A DNA stretch of 64,000 nt from AC-56 sp963798705. GTDB taxonomy: Bacteria; Actinomycetota; Thermoleophilia; Solirubrobacterales; 70-9. Below are positions 9,117 through 17,742 of this stretch, in pieces. The notes under the pieces were generated by a model. The model had not been told where the DNA came from and did not search any database. It saw only the letters and a list, made by a program, of their open reading frames with translations. Numbering within the stretch: the stretch's first letter is position 1; each line of letters starts with the position of its first letter. The position numbers and the translations under genes were made by a program. The stretch is taken from the NCBI GenBank assembly GCA_963798705.1, contig CAWCTW010000005.1:620001-684000 (forward strand), in the 5' to 3' direction.

Positions 9117-9851
9117 CTACGGGGTCGAGACGGGGCCCGCGGTGGTCCCCAGGGCCGGGTCGGTCGGGGTGGTCGCCGGCGTCGTCGGGGTGGTGGGAGT
9201 GGTCGTCACCGGGGCCTCGGTGGTGGTCGCGACCGCCGCCGGATCGGTGGCCGTGAGCGTCGAGGTGACCTCGCCGGTGTCGGCCGAGGTCGGTGCGCCC
9301 GCGGTGATCTCGCCCGACTGCAGGCGCTCGGCGGCCGTCGCTGCCTCCTTGCGGCTCGCCTCGAGATAGCCGATGGAGCCAGCCTCGGGGACGGTCATCC
9401 CAAGCTCCTTCGCCAGCCTTTGCACGTGGTCGTTCGACACTCCCGACGCGGCGATCTGCGCCCGGACGGTCGAGATCTGGCGCTCCAGGACGCCGGTCTG
9501 CCGCGTCGCCTTGCTGGAGGACGCGTGAAAGCTCAGCGCCAGGACGTTCAGGGCGACGATGCCGACCAGGAGGGTGGCCAGGACACCGATCCACAGCCGC
9601 CCGCGGGTCAGCCGGTGGACGAGACCCGACTCCGCGAGACCCGACACGGCGCCTGCGGTTCGCCCCACGGCGAGCGGGACGAGGCGCGCCGGCATCGGCG
9701 TGCCGGCGTACGGGCGCGCGGTGCGCGGCCTGCGCGGCCGCGTGGTCCGGGTGGAGGACGGAGGCCGGGCGGGAGGGCGCCGGACCGGGACGCGTGGGCT
9801 GGGAGCCGGCGCGGCGGCGCTGCGAGCGGCTTGGGTCGCTGCCGGGGGCAT
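9117..9851 (-). CDS. ftsL: FtsL-like bitopic divisome protein
   Basis: This 244-residue protein sits in the invariant ftsL position between rsmH and ftsI. It has a long Pro/Arg/Ala-rich cytoplasmic tail (1-82), one membrane segment (about 86-107), a predicted short coiled coil (about 115-170, LERQISTVRAQI then KELG and the SIGYLEA stretch), and a Thr/Pro/Ala-rich extracytoplasmic tail. Sequence similarity to FtsL is weak, as is usual, so the call rests on position and topology. The ATG overlaps the rsmH stop by 1 bp (TGATG). Both low-complexity tails are longer than in textbook FtsL. Confidence 0.72.
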   Translation of the reverse strand: MPPAATQAARSAAAPAPSPRVPVRRPPARPPSSTRTTRPRRPRTARPYAGTPMPARLVPLAVGRTAGAVSGLAESGLVHRLTRGRLWIGVLATLLVGIVALNVLALSFHASSSKATRQTGVLERQISTVRAQIAASGVSNDHVQRLAKELGMTVPEAGSIGYLEASRKEAATAAERLQSGEITAGAPTSADTGEVTSTLTATDPAAVATTTEAPVTTTPTTPTTPATTPTDPALGTTAGPVSTP

Positions 9852-10831
9852 CAGGTGACGTCCATTTCGTCGTCCGCGGGCATACCCCTGGGGAGCTTGC
9901 GGGCTCCGCGCAGGCGTGCCGAATGAGATCGCGGGTTGCGCTCGACCTCCTCCGGAGTCGCCGCGAGCGCCCTCCGGGTGAGCGGCTCCGCCTCGGGCTC
10001 GTGATCGCAGACGCACACCGGGAGCTCCGGCGGGCACACGCAGCCGCGAGCGCGATCGGCGACAAAGCGCTTGACCCGGCGATCCTCGAGTGAGTGAAAG
10101 GAGATCACCGCGAGCCGGCCGCGATCGCGGAGGATCTCCCAGGCCGCCGGCAGCGCGCGGTCCAGCGAGTCGAGCTCGTCGTTCACCGCGATCCTCAGCG
10201 CCTGGAAGGTCCGCTTGGCCGGATGGCCGCGACCGAACCGATACGCGGGCGGGACGGCGGCCCGGATCGCCTCGACGAGCTCCGCGGTCGTGTGCAGCGG
10301 GCGCCGCCGCGCGATCTCGCGCGCGATCGCGCGCGCGTGGCGCTCCTCGCCATACTCGCGGAGCACGCTTGCGATGCGCTCCTCCGGCCACTCGTTGACG
10401 AGCCCGGCCGCCGAGAGCTCGGAGCCCGGATCCATGCGCATGTCGAGCGGAGCATCGTAGGAGTAGGAGAACCCCCTCTCCGCCGCGTCGAGCTGCAGGG
10501 AGGAGATCCCCAGGTCCAGATGGATCACGTCGGCACGGACGCCCTGCTCCCGCATCGCCTCGAGCGCGTCCGCGTAGTCAGCGTGCACGAACCGCACCTC
10601 GGGCTCGAGGTCCGTCGCGAGCTCGCTGAAGCGCCGCTCTGCCGTCGGGTCGCGATCGATGGCGACGAGGGTGCCAGCCGACCCGATCCGCTCGGCCACC
10701 AGAGCGGCGTGGCCACCGCCGCCGAACGTGCAATCGATCGCGGTCTCGCCGGGATGGGGGTCGAGCAGGTCGATCAGCTCGGTGGCCAGGACTGGTACGT
10801 GCTCGGTGGGCATGTAGGTCAGTGTGGCCAT
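9851..10831 (-). CDS. rsmH: 16S rRNA (cytosine(1402)-N4)-methyltransferase RsmH
   Basis: SAM-dependent methyltransferase (formerly MraW) that modifies C1402 in the ribosomal decoding centre. The 326 residues contain EHVPVLATE, the SAM-binding DCTFGGGGHA (33-42), DLGISSLQLD, GFSY, RMDP, HPAKRTFQALRIAVN and ISFHSLEDRRVK. A Cys-rich CVCPPELPVCVC segment lies near the C-terminus. Two ATG starts are possible; the one at 10813 gives the usual MPTEHVP start. It is the second gene of the mraZ operon. Confidence 0.95.
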   Translation of the reverse strand: MATLTYMPTEHVPVLATELIDLLDPHPGETAIDCTFGGGGHAALVAERIGSAGTLVAIDRDPTAERRFSELATDLEPEVRFVHADYADALEAMREQGVRADVIHLDLGISSLQLDAAERGFSYSYDAPLDMRMDPGSELSAAGLVNEWPEERIASVLREYGEERHARAIAREIARRRPLHTTAELVEAIRAAVPPAYRFGRGHPAKRTFQALRIAVNDELDSLDRALPAAWEILRDRGRLAVISFHSLEDRRVKRFVADRARGCVCPPELPVCVCDHEPEAEPLTRRALAATPEEVERNPRSHSARLRGARKLPRGMPADDEMDVT

Positions 10832-10848
10832 CCGGTGGTCCGAGCTCC

Positions 10849-11295
10849 TCAGGCGGCGCCCGGCCCGCCGGCGAGCTCCTCGGCGATCTCGGTTGCGGTC
10901 TCGTCGATCTCGGCGTCGTGCTCGGACCAGGCCCTGGTATTCCAGATCTCAAGGTGGTCGGCCACGCCGATCACGACGCACGGCCCCTCCGCGAGGCCGG
11001 CGTGCTCGATCAGGTGCCTGGGGATCCGCACGCGTCCCGCGGAGTCCAGCGACTCGTCGTGGGAGCGGCCGAGGAAGCGGCGGCGCATCATCCGCCCGCG
11101 GCGGCTGAGGGGGTTGAGCTCGCCGAGGACCTGCTCCTCGAAGCGCGCGTACTCCTTGCCGGAGTAGATCTCGACGCAGGGATCGAGGCCCGCCGAGAGA
11201 ACCACTCCATCCGCCAGCGCCGCTCGAAAGCGGGCCGGGACTGTGAGGCGATCCTTGGAGTCGAGGCTGTGCTCGTAGTGGCCGCGAAATGCCAA
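10849..11295 (-). CDS. mraZ: Transcriptional regulator MraZ
   Basis: A 148-residue double AbrB-like DNA-binding protein that controls its own dcw operon in other bacteria. Both halves carry the expected DxxxR motif (DSKDRLTVPARFR and DSAGRVRIPRHL). The start is TTG, preceded by the Shine-Dalgarno-like GAGGA seven bases upstream. An array of its known target half-sites lies about 125 bp upstream, inside a promoter-like sequence, which supports autoregulation here. Confidence 0.94.
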   Translation of the reverse strand: MAFRGHYEHSLDSKDRLTVPARFRAALADGVVLSAGLDPCVEIYSGKEYARFEEQVLGELNPLSRRGRMMRRRFLGRSHDESLDSAGRVRIPRHLIEHAGLAEGPCVVIGVADHLEIWNTRAWSEHDAEIDETATEIAEELAGGPGAA

Positions 11296-11417
11296 CTGCT
11301 CGTCCTCTTCCGGGTGGGTGTTGTGGCCGGTGCGGCGACGGCCGCCGCTGAAAGCTTTGGACCGGAGTGGCGAGGTGGGAGGAACCTCACCACCCCGGTC
11401 GCTGGGTCAGATCCAAT

Positions 11418-11472
11418 CGCCACGCTATCCCACTGCGTCCCACTTTGCAACACAATCTGGGCGCAGATGGGA
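11418..11472 (-). promoter_or_regulatory. mraZ promoter with overlapping MraZ box and opposed half-sites
   Basis: Read on the minus strand, TTGCAA (11445-11450) and TAGCGT (11422-11427) are 17 bp apart, as for a -35/-10 pair. The 17-bp spacer and the bases beyond the -10 contain TGGGA (11438-11442), TGGGA (11428-11432) and TGGCG (11418-11422). Each pair is separated by 5 bp, which is the known MraZ box layout. Two more half-sites face the other way just upstream: TGGGC (11458-11462) and TGGGA (11468-11472), again 5 bp apart. Binding would cover the promoter, consistent with repression. The leader would be about 120 nt. Confidence 0.75.
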
Positions 11473-11649
11473 CACGATCCGTCGGACGGAATTGCTACCG
11501 GCGGGCAGGAATCGGCCCGAATGGCTTGTCCAAGCCGGTTTTGCGCCGCCGGTGGACTCCCGGCAGCGAGGCAGCGCGGGCCGGGATCTGCAATCGCGGT
11601 TGCAGGCCCCGGGGCCCCGGGGCTCACTGACAGGTAATGGTGTTCCTGG
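11473..11649. terminator. Non-coding gap with GC palindromes between the tad genes and mraZ
   Basis: No gene is evident between 11473 and the tadC stop at 11650. Two inverted repeats lie near the tadC end. TGCAA-TCGCGG-TTGCA occupies 11589-11604, and an 18-bp perfect palindrome of alternating GCCCC/GGGGC blocks occupies 11606-11623. Together they probably end minus-strand transcription from the tad genes before the dcw promoter. There is no T-run. Nothing else is seen in the stretch. Confidence 0.45.
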
Positions 11650-12501
11650 TCAGAGCGACCCGAACAGCGCGCCCGAGTTCGCCACCAGGCCGGCCGCGAT
11701 CATCAGCAGCACCGACGGGACGAGGACCAGCGCGACGACGAGCTGGATCTTGGGTGCCGCGCGGGCCGCGCGCTCCTCGATCCGGCGACGGGAGTCGCGC
11801 CGCAGCGAGGATGCCTGCTCGTGAAGCTGGTCCGCCAGGGGCGAGCCGAAGCGACGCGACCGCTCGAGCGCGGCGGCGAGGGCGCTCAGGCCGGCGCCAG
11901 GGACCCGGTCGCGCAGGCGAGCGATCGCCTCCCGCTGGGGAGTGCCACATTCGATCTCGGTGACGGCCACGGCGAGCTCGGTCGCAAGGGGCCCGCCCGG
12001 CGTGGCGGTGCTCGAGATCTCGCCCAGCACGCGTTGTGGGCTGCGGCCCGCCGCGGTCCCCACGGCCAGCAGGTCGAGCGCGTCCGGGAGCGCGTCCCGC
12101 AGCCGACCCGCCCGCCGGCGAGCCGCGCGCTCCAAGAGCGCCTCGGGCGCGACGAACCCCGCTGCCGGAAGCGCCACCATGACCACGATCGCAAGGCGGC
12201 CGGGGGCGGCGGGCGCCGCGACCGCTCCCAGGATCGCTCCGAGTGCCGCGGCCCCGACCTTCGCGGCGAGCACGGCCGCGATCGAGACCCGTCCAGCCAG
12301 CCCGGCGCGGTCGATCCGCTCCGGGATCCGCAGCCACAGGGCGGCCTCCGCGAGCGTTCGCAGGCGCCCGCCGCTCAACGCGCCGGCCGCCGACCACAGC
12401 GCCCGCCCCGCCTCCTCCCCCCTGCTGCCGGCGAGCTCCCACACGCCCGCCGCCCCGAGCAGGACGGCGATCGCGATCAGCGCGGGGGCGCCGCCCGGCA
12501 T
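11650..12501 (-). CDS. Tad pilus inner-membrane platform protein TadC-like (T2SSF domain)
   Basis: A 283-residue type II secretion F-domain membrane protein. It has an N-terminal hydrophobic segment, membrane segments at about 70-110, a cytoplasmic helical domain (LPDALDLLAVGTAAG, the canonical T2SSF opening, then about 100 residues), and a final segment (LVVALVLVPSVLLMIAAGL). It lies 2 bp after TadB and forms the platform under the Tad ATPase. Chosen start: ATG at 12501. Confidence 0.85.
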   Translation of the reverse strand: MPGGAPALIAIAVLLGAAGVWELAGSRGEEAGRALWSAAGALSGGRLRTLAEAALWLRIPERIDRAGLAGRVSIAAVLAAKVGAAALGAILGAVAAPAAPGRLAIVVMVALPAAGFVAPEALLERAARRRAGRLRDALPDALDLLAVGTAAGRSPQRVLGEISSTATPGGPLATELAVAVTEIECGTPQREAIARLRDRVPGAGLSALAAALERSRRFGSPLADQLHEQASSLRRDSRRRIEERAARAAPKIQLVVALVLVPSVLLMIAAGLVANSGALFGSL

Positions 12502-12503
12502 CG

Positions 12504-13364
12504 TCAGCGCTCCTCGATCCCGCTGAGCCGGCGGATCGCCACGAAGCCGCAGACCTGGAGGGCCGCCGCCACCGCGAGCAGCCCGAGCGCCGCTCCGTCG
12601 TCGAGCAGACCACCGACGAACCCGGGCTGGATGAGCTCGGCGAACAGCGCCGCGCCGGTGGGCATGGCGACCACGAGCAGGCCCGTGAAGCGTGCCTGCG
12701 CGGTCGCCGAGCGCGCGTCGGCCGCCACCCGATCCCGCTCCGCGGCCGCTGCGGCGAACCGCCGCATCAACCCGGCGAGATCTCCGCCGCCGAGCTGTTG
12801 TGAGAGCAGGGCCGCGGCGAAGGAGTCGACCCGCGCCCCGTGCAGCCGCTCTTGGAGGGCGCCCAGGGCATCGGCCGTGGAGGTCCCAAGCTCCAGGTCG
12901 GCGCCAAGCCGAGCCAGCTCGGCCGCCGCGGGCCCCTCCACCGAGCCCGCCGCGGAGACGAGCGCCGCCCGTACGGATCGCCCGCCGGCCAGCGCATCGG
13001 CAACCGCTGTCGCGATCTGCGGCATGCCCCGCTCCACGGTGAGGCGGTACCGCGCGCGGCGGCGGCCCAGCGCCCACGCGGCGGCGCCCGGCCCGGCGAG
13101 GGCGAGGAATGGCGCCGGCCCCGGGCCGGCGACCATGAACCCGGCCACGAGCAGCGCGACCGTCCCCAGTACCGCCAGCCGGCGACGCTCGCTCTCCGTG
13201 GGGGCATAGCCCTCGCGCCCGGCTCGGCGCAGAGGCTCGATCGTGGCGGCGACCCAGCGGCCGAGCGCCGGGGTCGCCGCGACCGCCTCGCGTATCGCCA
13301 CCGCCGCCATCCCTCCGGCTGCGGCGGCGAGGAGCACGGGAGCGCCCAGCAGGCCGCCGCTCAT
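12504..13364 (-). CDS. Tad pilus inner-membrane platform protein TadB-like (T2SSF domain)
   Basis: A 286-residue T2SSF protein with paired N-terminal membrane segments (about 10-25 and 70-90), the cytoplasmic motif MPQIATAVADALAGG and following helices, and two C-terminal membrane segments. The ATG at 13364 overlaps the tadA stop by 4 bp (ATGA), so I prefer it to the GTG three codons upstream. TadB and TadC together form the assembly platform for a Tad/Flp pilus. Confidence 0.85.
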   Translation of the reverse strand: MSGGLLGAPVLLAAAAGGMAAVAIREAVAATPALGRWVAATIEPLRRAGREGYAPTESERRRLAVLGTVALLVAGFMVAGPGPAPFLALAGPGAAAWALGRRRARYRLTVERGMPQIATAVADALAGGRSVRAALVSAAGSVEGPAAAELARLGADLELGTSTADALGALQERLHGARVDSFAAALLSQQLGGGDLAGLMRRFAAAAAERDRVAADARSATAQARFTGLLVVAMPTGAALFAELIQPGFVGGLLDDGAALGLLAVAAALQVCGFVAIRRLSGIEER

Positions 13365-14494
13365 CGACTCCACATCTCGCGCACGCCGACGGCGCCCGCC
13401 ACGCCCGCCACCTCGCCGACCGCCACCACCCGCCGCGTCCCGTCGCTCCCCCGCGCCAGATGGACCATCAGCTCCATCCCGCGCCGCACCTGCTCGCGGA
13501 TCGCCTCGTGCGGAAGGCCGATCGCCGCCATCAGCGCCAGCGTCTCCAGGCGCCGCAGGGCGTCCTCCGGCGAGTTGGCGTGCACCGTCGAGAGCGCGCC
13601 GTCGTGGCCGGTGTTGAGCGCGGTCAGCAGGTCCAGCGCCTCGGGACCGCGAACCTCTCCGATCACGATGCGATCGGGCCGCATGCGCAGCGCGTTGCGC
13701 AGGAGATCGCGGATCGTCACCTCCCCCCGCCCCTCGACGCTCGCCGGCCGGCTCTCGAGCCGCACCACGTGGGGCTGTCGCAGGCGCAGCTCCGCAGCGT
13801 CCTCGATCGTCACCACCCGCTCCGCCGGATGGATGAAGATCGACAGGGCGTTCAGGAGCGTGGTCTTGCCCGATCCCGTGCCACCGGAGATCAGGACGCT
13901 CCGGCGGTCGCGGATCGCACCGGCCAAAAGGTCGCGCAGCTCGGGGGTCAGCGTCCCGGATGCGACCAGCTCGTCGGGGTCCGGGCGGGCGGCAGTGAAG
14001 CGGCGGATCGACAGGACCGGCGCGTCGACGGAGAGCGGCGGGATGATCACGTTCACCCGCGAGCCGTCCGCGAGCCTGGCGTCCGCCATCGGGCTGAGCT
14101 CGTCGACCCGGCGGCCGAGCGGCGCGAGGATGCGCTCGATCGCGTCGCGAAGCGCGCCCTCGGAGTCGAAACGGACGCCAGTGCGCTCGATCCGCCCACC
14201 ACGCTCGACGTAGACGTCGTCGGGGCCGTTCACCATCACATCCTCGACGCGCGGGTCCGCAAGCAGCTCCTCGAGCGGCCCGAGGCCCACGGTGTCGCGG
14301 AGGATCAGCCCGCGGACCTGCTCGCGCCGCTCGTCGGAGAGCGGCGCGGCAACCTCGTCGACCAGCTCGGCGACTGCCGCCTCCAGCTCCTCCCCGGTGC
14401 GGCGGCCCGCGGCGGCCTCCGCCCGCCGGCGCTCAAGGAGACGGCCGCGCAGGTCGGCGGCCAGCGCCTCGGCGTGACGGTCGACGACGTCCAC
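13361..14494 (-). CDS. Tad pilus assembly ATPase TadA/CpaF
   Basis: A hexameric secretion ATPase of the GspE/CpaF family, 377 residues, without a membrane segment. The Walker A motif GGTGSGKT is at 204-211. The Asp-box region follows (TIEDAAELRL), then the Walker B region (RIVIGEVRG, 275-283) and the His-box STVHANS (302-308). The N-terminal domain contains VEDVMVNGPDDVYVE, typical of CpaF. The start is GTG, with divergent transcription towards the macro-domain gene 75 bp away. No pilin, TadE/F, TadZ or prepilin peptidase gene is visible nearby. Confidence 0.92.
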   Translation of the reverse strand: MDVVDRHAEALAADLRGRLLERRRAEAAAGRRTGEELEAAVAELVDEVAAPLSDERREQVRGLILRDTVGLGPLEELLADPRVEDVMVNGPDDVYVERGGRIERTGVRFDSEGALRDAIERILAPLGRRVDELSPMADARLADGSRVNVIIPPLSVDAPVLSIRRFTAARPDPDELVASGTLTPELRDLLAGAIRDRRSVLISGGTGSGKTTLLNALSIFIHPAERVVTIEDAAELRLRQPHVVRLESRPASVEGRGEVTIRDLLRNALRMRPDRIVIGEVRGPEALDLLTALNTGHDGALSTVHANSPEDALRRLETLALMAAIGLPHEAIREQVRRGMELMVHLARGSDGTRRVVAVGEVAGVAGAVGVREMWSR

Positions 14495-14569
14495 ACCCGC
14501 GTCAACCCCCGGGCGGGCGGGCGCGCCCCGGTTGAGGATCGGGCGGCGACCGGGTTACGCTTGGCCGCG

Positions 14570-15070
14570 ATGGCCCAAATCGAGGTTCAGCGGACGGACA
14601 TCACGAGACTGGAGGTCGACGCGATCGCCAACGCGGCGAACACCGACCTGCGGCACGGCGGCGGCGTCGCCGGCGCGATCGTGCGCGCCGGCGGCCGCTC
14701 GATCCAGGACGAGAGCGATCGCCTGGCGCCGATCGGCCTCGGCGAGGCCGTGGCGACGGGTGCCGGAGAGCTCCCGGCCCACTGGGTGATCCACGCGGCG
14801 ACGATGCAGTTGGGCGGCCCGACGTCGGGCGACGCCATCCGCGCCGCGACGGCCAGCACGCTCGCGATGGCCGAGGAGCTCGGCGCCCGATCCCTCGGAC
14901 TGGTCGCGTTCGGTACGGGCGTGGGCAGCTTCTCCGTCGACGAGGCGGCGCGGATCGAGGTCGAGGAGGTCCGCCGGCATCTGGCCGGCGACGGCGGGCT
15001 GGAGCGAATCGTCTTCTGCGTCTTCGGCGACGACGCCCTTCGCGCGTTCGAGCGGGCCGTCGCTACGTGA
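14570..15070 (+). CDS. Macro-domain protein (ADP-ribose-type ligand binding)
   Basis: A single 166-residue macro domain. The signatures are VDAIANAANTDLRHGGGVAGAI (positions about 17-38) for ribose binding and the later loop GLVAFGTGVGSFSVDEAA, which holds the phosphate-binding GTGVGSF. Such proteins bind or hydrolyse ADP-ribose derivatives such as O-acetyl-ADP-ribose. It is the only plus-strand gene in this part of the tad region. It converges on the CopD-like gene with an 8-bp overlap of the two coding ends. Confidence 0.88.
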   Translation: MAQIEVQRTDITRLEVDAIANAANTDLRHGGGVAGAIVRAGGRSIQDESDRLAPIGLGEAVATGAGELPAHWVIHAATMQLGGPTSGDAIRAATASTLAMAEELGARSLGLVAFGTGVGSFSVDEAARIEVEEVRRHLAGDGGLERIVFCVFGDDALRAFERAVAT

Positions 15071-15554
15071 CCAGGTCGGCGGCCAGCACCAGGATCGCCA
15101 GCGTCTGGGCCAGCATCAGCGCGGAGACGATCCCCGACACCGCTGCCGTCCGCCGCAGCCGGGACTGAAGCTCGGCGTCCTCCGGAGAGCCCAGCAGCGC
15201 CTGCCGCAGGCGACCGAGCCGCGGTCCGAGCACGAGGCTGTGGACGGCCGCTTCGACGAGCACGAGGGCGAAGAGCACGATCTTCGCGAACAGGATCCTT
15301 CCGTAGTCCGTATCGAGGAGGGCGCTCCAGCTCGGAAGGCGGTCGTCGGCCATGTCGGCGCCGGTGGCCGCGATCAGCAGGGCGGAGAGTCCGGCGAGGA
15401 TCGCGAAGCGCCGTCCCAGCGTGCGAAAGAACGCGATGCGCTCGGAGCCGGGGATCGTCGCGCGGGCAACTCCGGCCGCGATGCCGAGGAACACGAGCCC
15501 GCCGGTCCAGACGGCGGCAGCGATCAAGTGCAGTGAGCGGATGGCCACGTCCAC
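15063..15554 (-). CDS. CopD-like four-helix membrane protein
   Basis: A 163-residue integral membrane protein with four hydrophobic segments (about 5-28, 47-67, 85-110, 138-160). The opening RSLHLIAAAVWTGGL is the typical CopD/DUF2269-like start, including the His in the first helix. CopD family members are linked to copper handling, but the substrate cannot be read here. Start GTG at 15554. Confidence 0.7.
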   Translation of the reverse strand: MDVAIRSLHLIAAAVWTGGLVFLGIAAGVARATIPGSERIAFFRTLGRRFAILAGLSALLIAATGADMADDRLPSWSALLDTDYGRILFAKIVLFALVLVEAAVHSLVLGPRLGRLRQALLGSPEDAELQSRLRRTAAVSGIVSALMLAQTLAILVLAADLVT

Positions 15555-15582
15555 GGCCGGACGACGCTATCGAGCCGACGTG

Positions 15583-16260
15583 CTAGTGGGCGATCAGCTG
15601 CACTCCCCGGGCGAAGCTCTCGGCCTGGATCAGCCTCAAGGCCTGCGAGCGAGTGAGCGCGAGAGTAGCCGTCCACGCGTCTGCGTGGGGGGTCGCGTAG
15701 CCGGTGCCGCCCGCCTCGCCGGATTGCGACAGCGCCATGAGGCGCACGTTCTCGGCCGCCACGTGGGTGCGGCCCCTGCCGCCGGCCCCGGGCTCGGTCG
15801 TGACGACGACGTCGACCCTGGCGCCGGCCGGGTCGGCGCCGCCGGCGGCCAGCGCCTCGGCTCCGGTCACCGAGATCTCCACGGGCCTGCGCCCCGGGGC
15901 GAGCCGCGTGGATCTCGAGCGGTCGCGACGTGTGCCCGGCTCGCGAAGCTGTGCGTCGATGACGTAGGAGCCCTCCGGGATCGCTGCCGCAGGGGCGCGG
16001 CCCGCCGCCTGGTCGGGAAGCGCCAGCGCGCCGGTGGGCGCGAACCGCGCCGGGACCCGTCTCACCTCCAGCAGCGTGCCGATCCGCTTCGCGGGGATCG
16101 GGCGGTGGGCGGGGATGCGAGCGGACGCGACCACCACGGTGCGCAGCGGTCCGAGCTCGCTCTGGATGTCCTCGCTATAGCCACCGGTCATGGCCGCGGC
16201 CAGCGCGGCGCACAGGAGCGCCGCACACGCGAAGCCGATCGCCCGGACCCGGCGCCTCAT
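15583..16260 (-). CDS. CpaB/RcpC-like SAF-domain pilus assembly protein
   Basis: A 225-residue protein with one N-terminal signal/anchor (about 7-25). A SAF domain follows (VVVASARIPAHRPIPAKRIG), then the C-terminal CpaB region (VEISVTGAEALAAGGADPAGARVDVVVTTE-like). RcpC/CpaB supports secretin function in Gram-negatives; in actinobacteria it accompanies Tad genes and its role is less clear. Its ATG overlaps the stop of the histidine kinase by 4 bp, tying the two-component system to pilus genes. Confidence 0.75.
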   Translation of the reverse strand: MRRRVRAIGFACAALLCAALAAAMTGGYSEDIQSELGPLRTVVVASARIPAHRPIPAKRIGTLLEVRRVPARFAPTGALALPDQAAGRAPAAAIPEGSYVIDAQLREPGTRRDRSRSTRLAPGRRPVEISVTGAEALAAGGADPAGARVDVVVTTEPGAGGRGRTHVAAENVRLMALSQSGEAGGTGYATPHADAWTATLALTRSQALRLIQAESFARGVQLIAH

Positions 16261-17009
16261 GCCGCGGCGCGAAGGGGCGGAGACTCGGAGTCACCAGTCA
16301 GTCGCCGAGCCGCCAGGCTCGTCGCCCGCTTGGACGCCGGAATGGCCCGCGGGGCGAGCGGAAGCTCCAGCGTGGCCGTCGCACCCACCGCACTCCGCAG
16401 CATCCGGAAGCGACCGCCGTGCTCGGCCGCGACCCGGGAGACGATTGCGAGCCCATGACCACGGCGCGGGTCCGGCCGCGCCTGCCGGGGTGCGGATGCC
16501 CCGCCCGTGTCCCGGACCGTGATCCGCACCCCGGCAGCACAAATCTCGGCGTCCACGTAAACGCGCAGGCCCCCGTGTCGCATGGCGTTGTCGATCAGGT
16601 TGTCGAGCGCCTGGGCCACGCGACCGGGGTCGGCGAGCACCGACGCCGAGCCGGCGTGCCAACGCAGCGTCAGGGCGCGACGCGTCGCCGCCGCGACGCC
16701 GCGCCACCGCTCGACCGCGGCTTGAACGAGCGCGCGGCAGTCCACCGGGCGCAGCTCGACCCGGCGCGGACCGCCGTTGATCTCTCGGTCCAGGTCGTCG
16801 AGCGCCGTGAGTGCAACCCGCAGAGCGTGCGAGCCGGAGCCGTCCCCGGGGCCGCTGGAGAGGACGAGCGCCTGCAAGGGACGGCGAAGCTCGTGCAGGG
16901 CGCGGTTGAGCCCGTGGCGGCGGGCCCGGCGCACCCGATGGGAGGCCACGGCGATGGCCGCGATCACCGCGACGGGGCCCCCGGCCTGGGCCAGCTCGAC
17001 GAGCCTCAC
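16257..17009 (-). CDS. Sensor histidine kinase with minimal membrane anchor
   Basis: A 250-residue kinase. One short hydrophobic segment (about 11-22) is followed directly by the dimerisation helix with phospho-acceptor His in HELRRPLQAL (H39). The ATPase domain has the N-box DNLIDNAMRHG, a G1-like VRDTGG and a G2-like HGLAIVSRVAAEHGG. There is no recognisable sensor domain, so the signal may come from a partner. It is coupled by 4 bp to cpaB and lies 16 bp after its response regulator. It probably controls pilus genes (inference from position). Confidence 0.82.
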   Translation of the reverse strand: MRLVELAQAGGPVAVIAAIAVASHRVRRARRHGLNRALHELRRPLQALVLSSGPGDGSGSHALRVALTALDDLDREINGGPRRVELRPVDCRALVQAAVERWRGVAAATRRALTLRWHAGSASVLADPGRVAQALDNLIDNAMRHGGLRVYVDAEICAAGVRITVRDTGGASAPRQARPDPRRGHGLAIVSRVAAEHGGRFRMLRSAVGATATLELPLAPRAIPASKRATSLAARRLTGDSESPPLRAAA

Positions 17010-17025
17010 CCCTCCTCCCTGCGCC

Positions 17026-17742
17026 TCATCCGTCGAGGAGGCGGTAGCCGACGCCCCAGCAATTGACCACGTAGCGCCCGGTCTCGCGGTCGAGCTTTCG
17101 GCGCAACCTGCTGGCGTGGGAGTCCAGAGTCCGCGTCCTGCCCATCGAGCGAAAGCCCCAGACGTCGCGCAGGAGCTCCTCCTTGGTGAAGACCCGGTGC
17201 GGGTCGGAAGCCAGGGCCCGCAGCAGCGCGAACTCCTTGTTGGCGAGGGCGACCGGGCGGTCGCCGACGCGCACCTCCCGTCGCGCCGGGTCGATGAACA
17301 GGTCGCCGATTCGCCGCGGACCCTCGCGGCGGGAGGCGCGGCGGCGCAGAACCGCGCGGATGCGCGCCGCCACCTCCTGGTAGTTGAAGGGCTTGACGAC
17401 GTAGTCGTCGGCCCCCTCGGCGAAGCCGCGCACCCGGTCGATCTCGGTGGATCGGCCCGAGACGACGATCACCGGCAGTGCTGGATCGAAGCGCCCGGTC
17501 GGGCCGACCGAGGCGCGGATCTCCCGCAACACGTCCAGGCCCGCCGCGTCCGGGAGACGAAGGTCCAGGAGCAGCAGATCGGGATCGTTGAAGTGGCAGA
17601 GGCGGAGGGCATCTGCCGCCGAGGGGGCCGCCAGCGCCCGGAAGCGGTCAGCGTGCAGGTGGTCGCACAGCAGGTCCAACGTCGGCGCGTCGTCCTCGCA
17701 GACGACGAGCGTGGCCTCGGGCTCGGACCTCGGCAGCTTCAC
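17026..17742 (-). CDS. OmpR-family response regulator
   Basis: A 238-residue two-domain regulator. The receiver has the acidic pair CEDD, the phospho-acceptor in LLLLDLRLPD and the conserved Lys in VVKPFNYQE. A winged-helix OmpR/PhoB DNA-binding domain occupies about 140-235 (RTLDSHASRLRRKL, VGYRLL). The start is GTG, overlapping the DUF192 gene by 4 bp. It is paired with the downstream kinase. Confidence 0.9.
   Translation of the reverse strand: MKLPRSEPEATLVVCEDDAPTLDLLCDHLHADRFRALAAPSAADALRLCHFNDPDLLLLDLRLPDAAGLDVLREIRASVGPTGRFDPALPVIVVSGRSTEIDRVRGFAEGADDYVVKPFNYQEVAARIRAVLRRRASRREGPRRIGDLFIDPARREVRVGDRPVALANKEFALLRALASDPHRVFTKEELLRDVWGFRSMGRTRTLDSHASRLRRKLDRETGRYVVNCWGVGYRLLDG

Noticed and set aside
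12502..13077. N-terminal extension of TadC upstream of the ATG at 12501
   Set aside because: The extension lies inside tadB in another frame and is Arg/Gly-rich; the ATG at 12501 lies 2 bp after the tadB stop.
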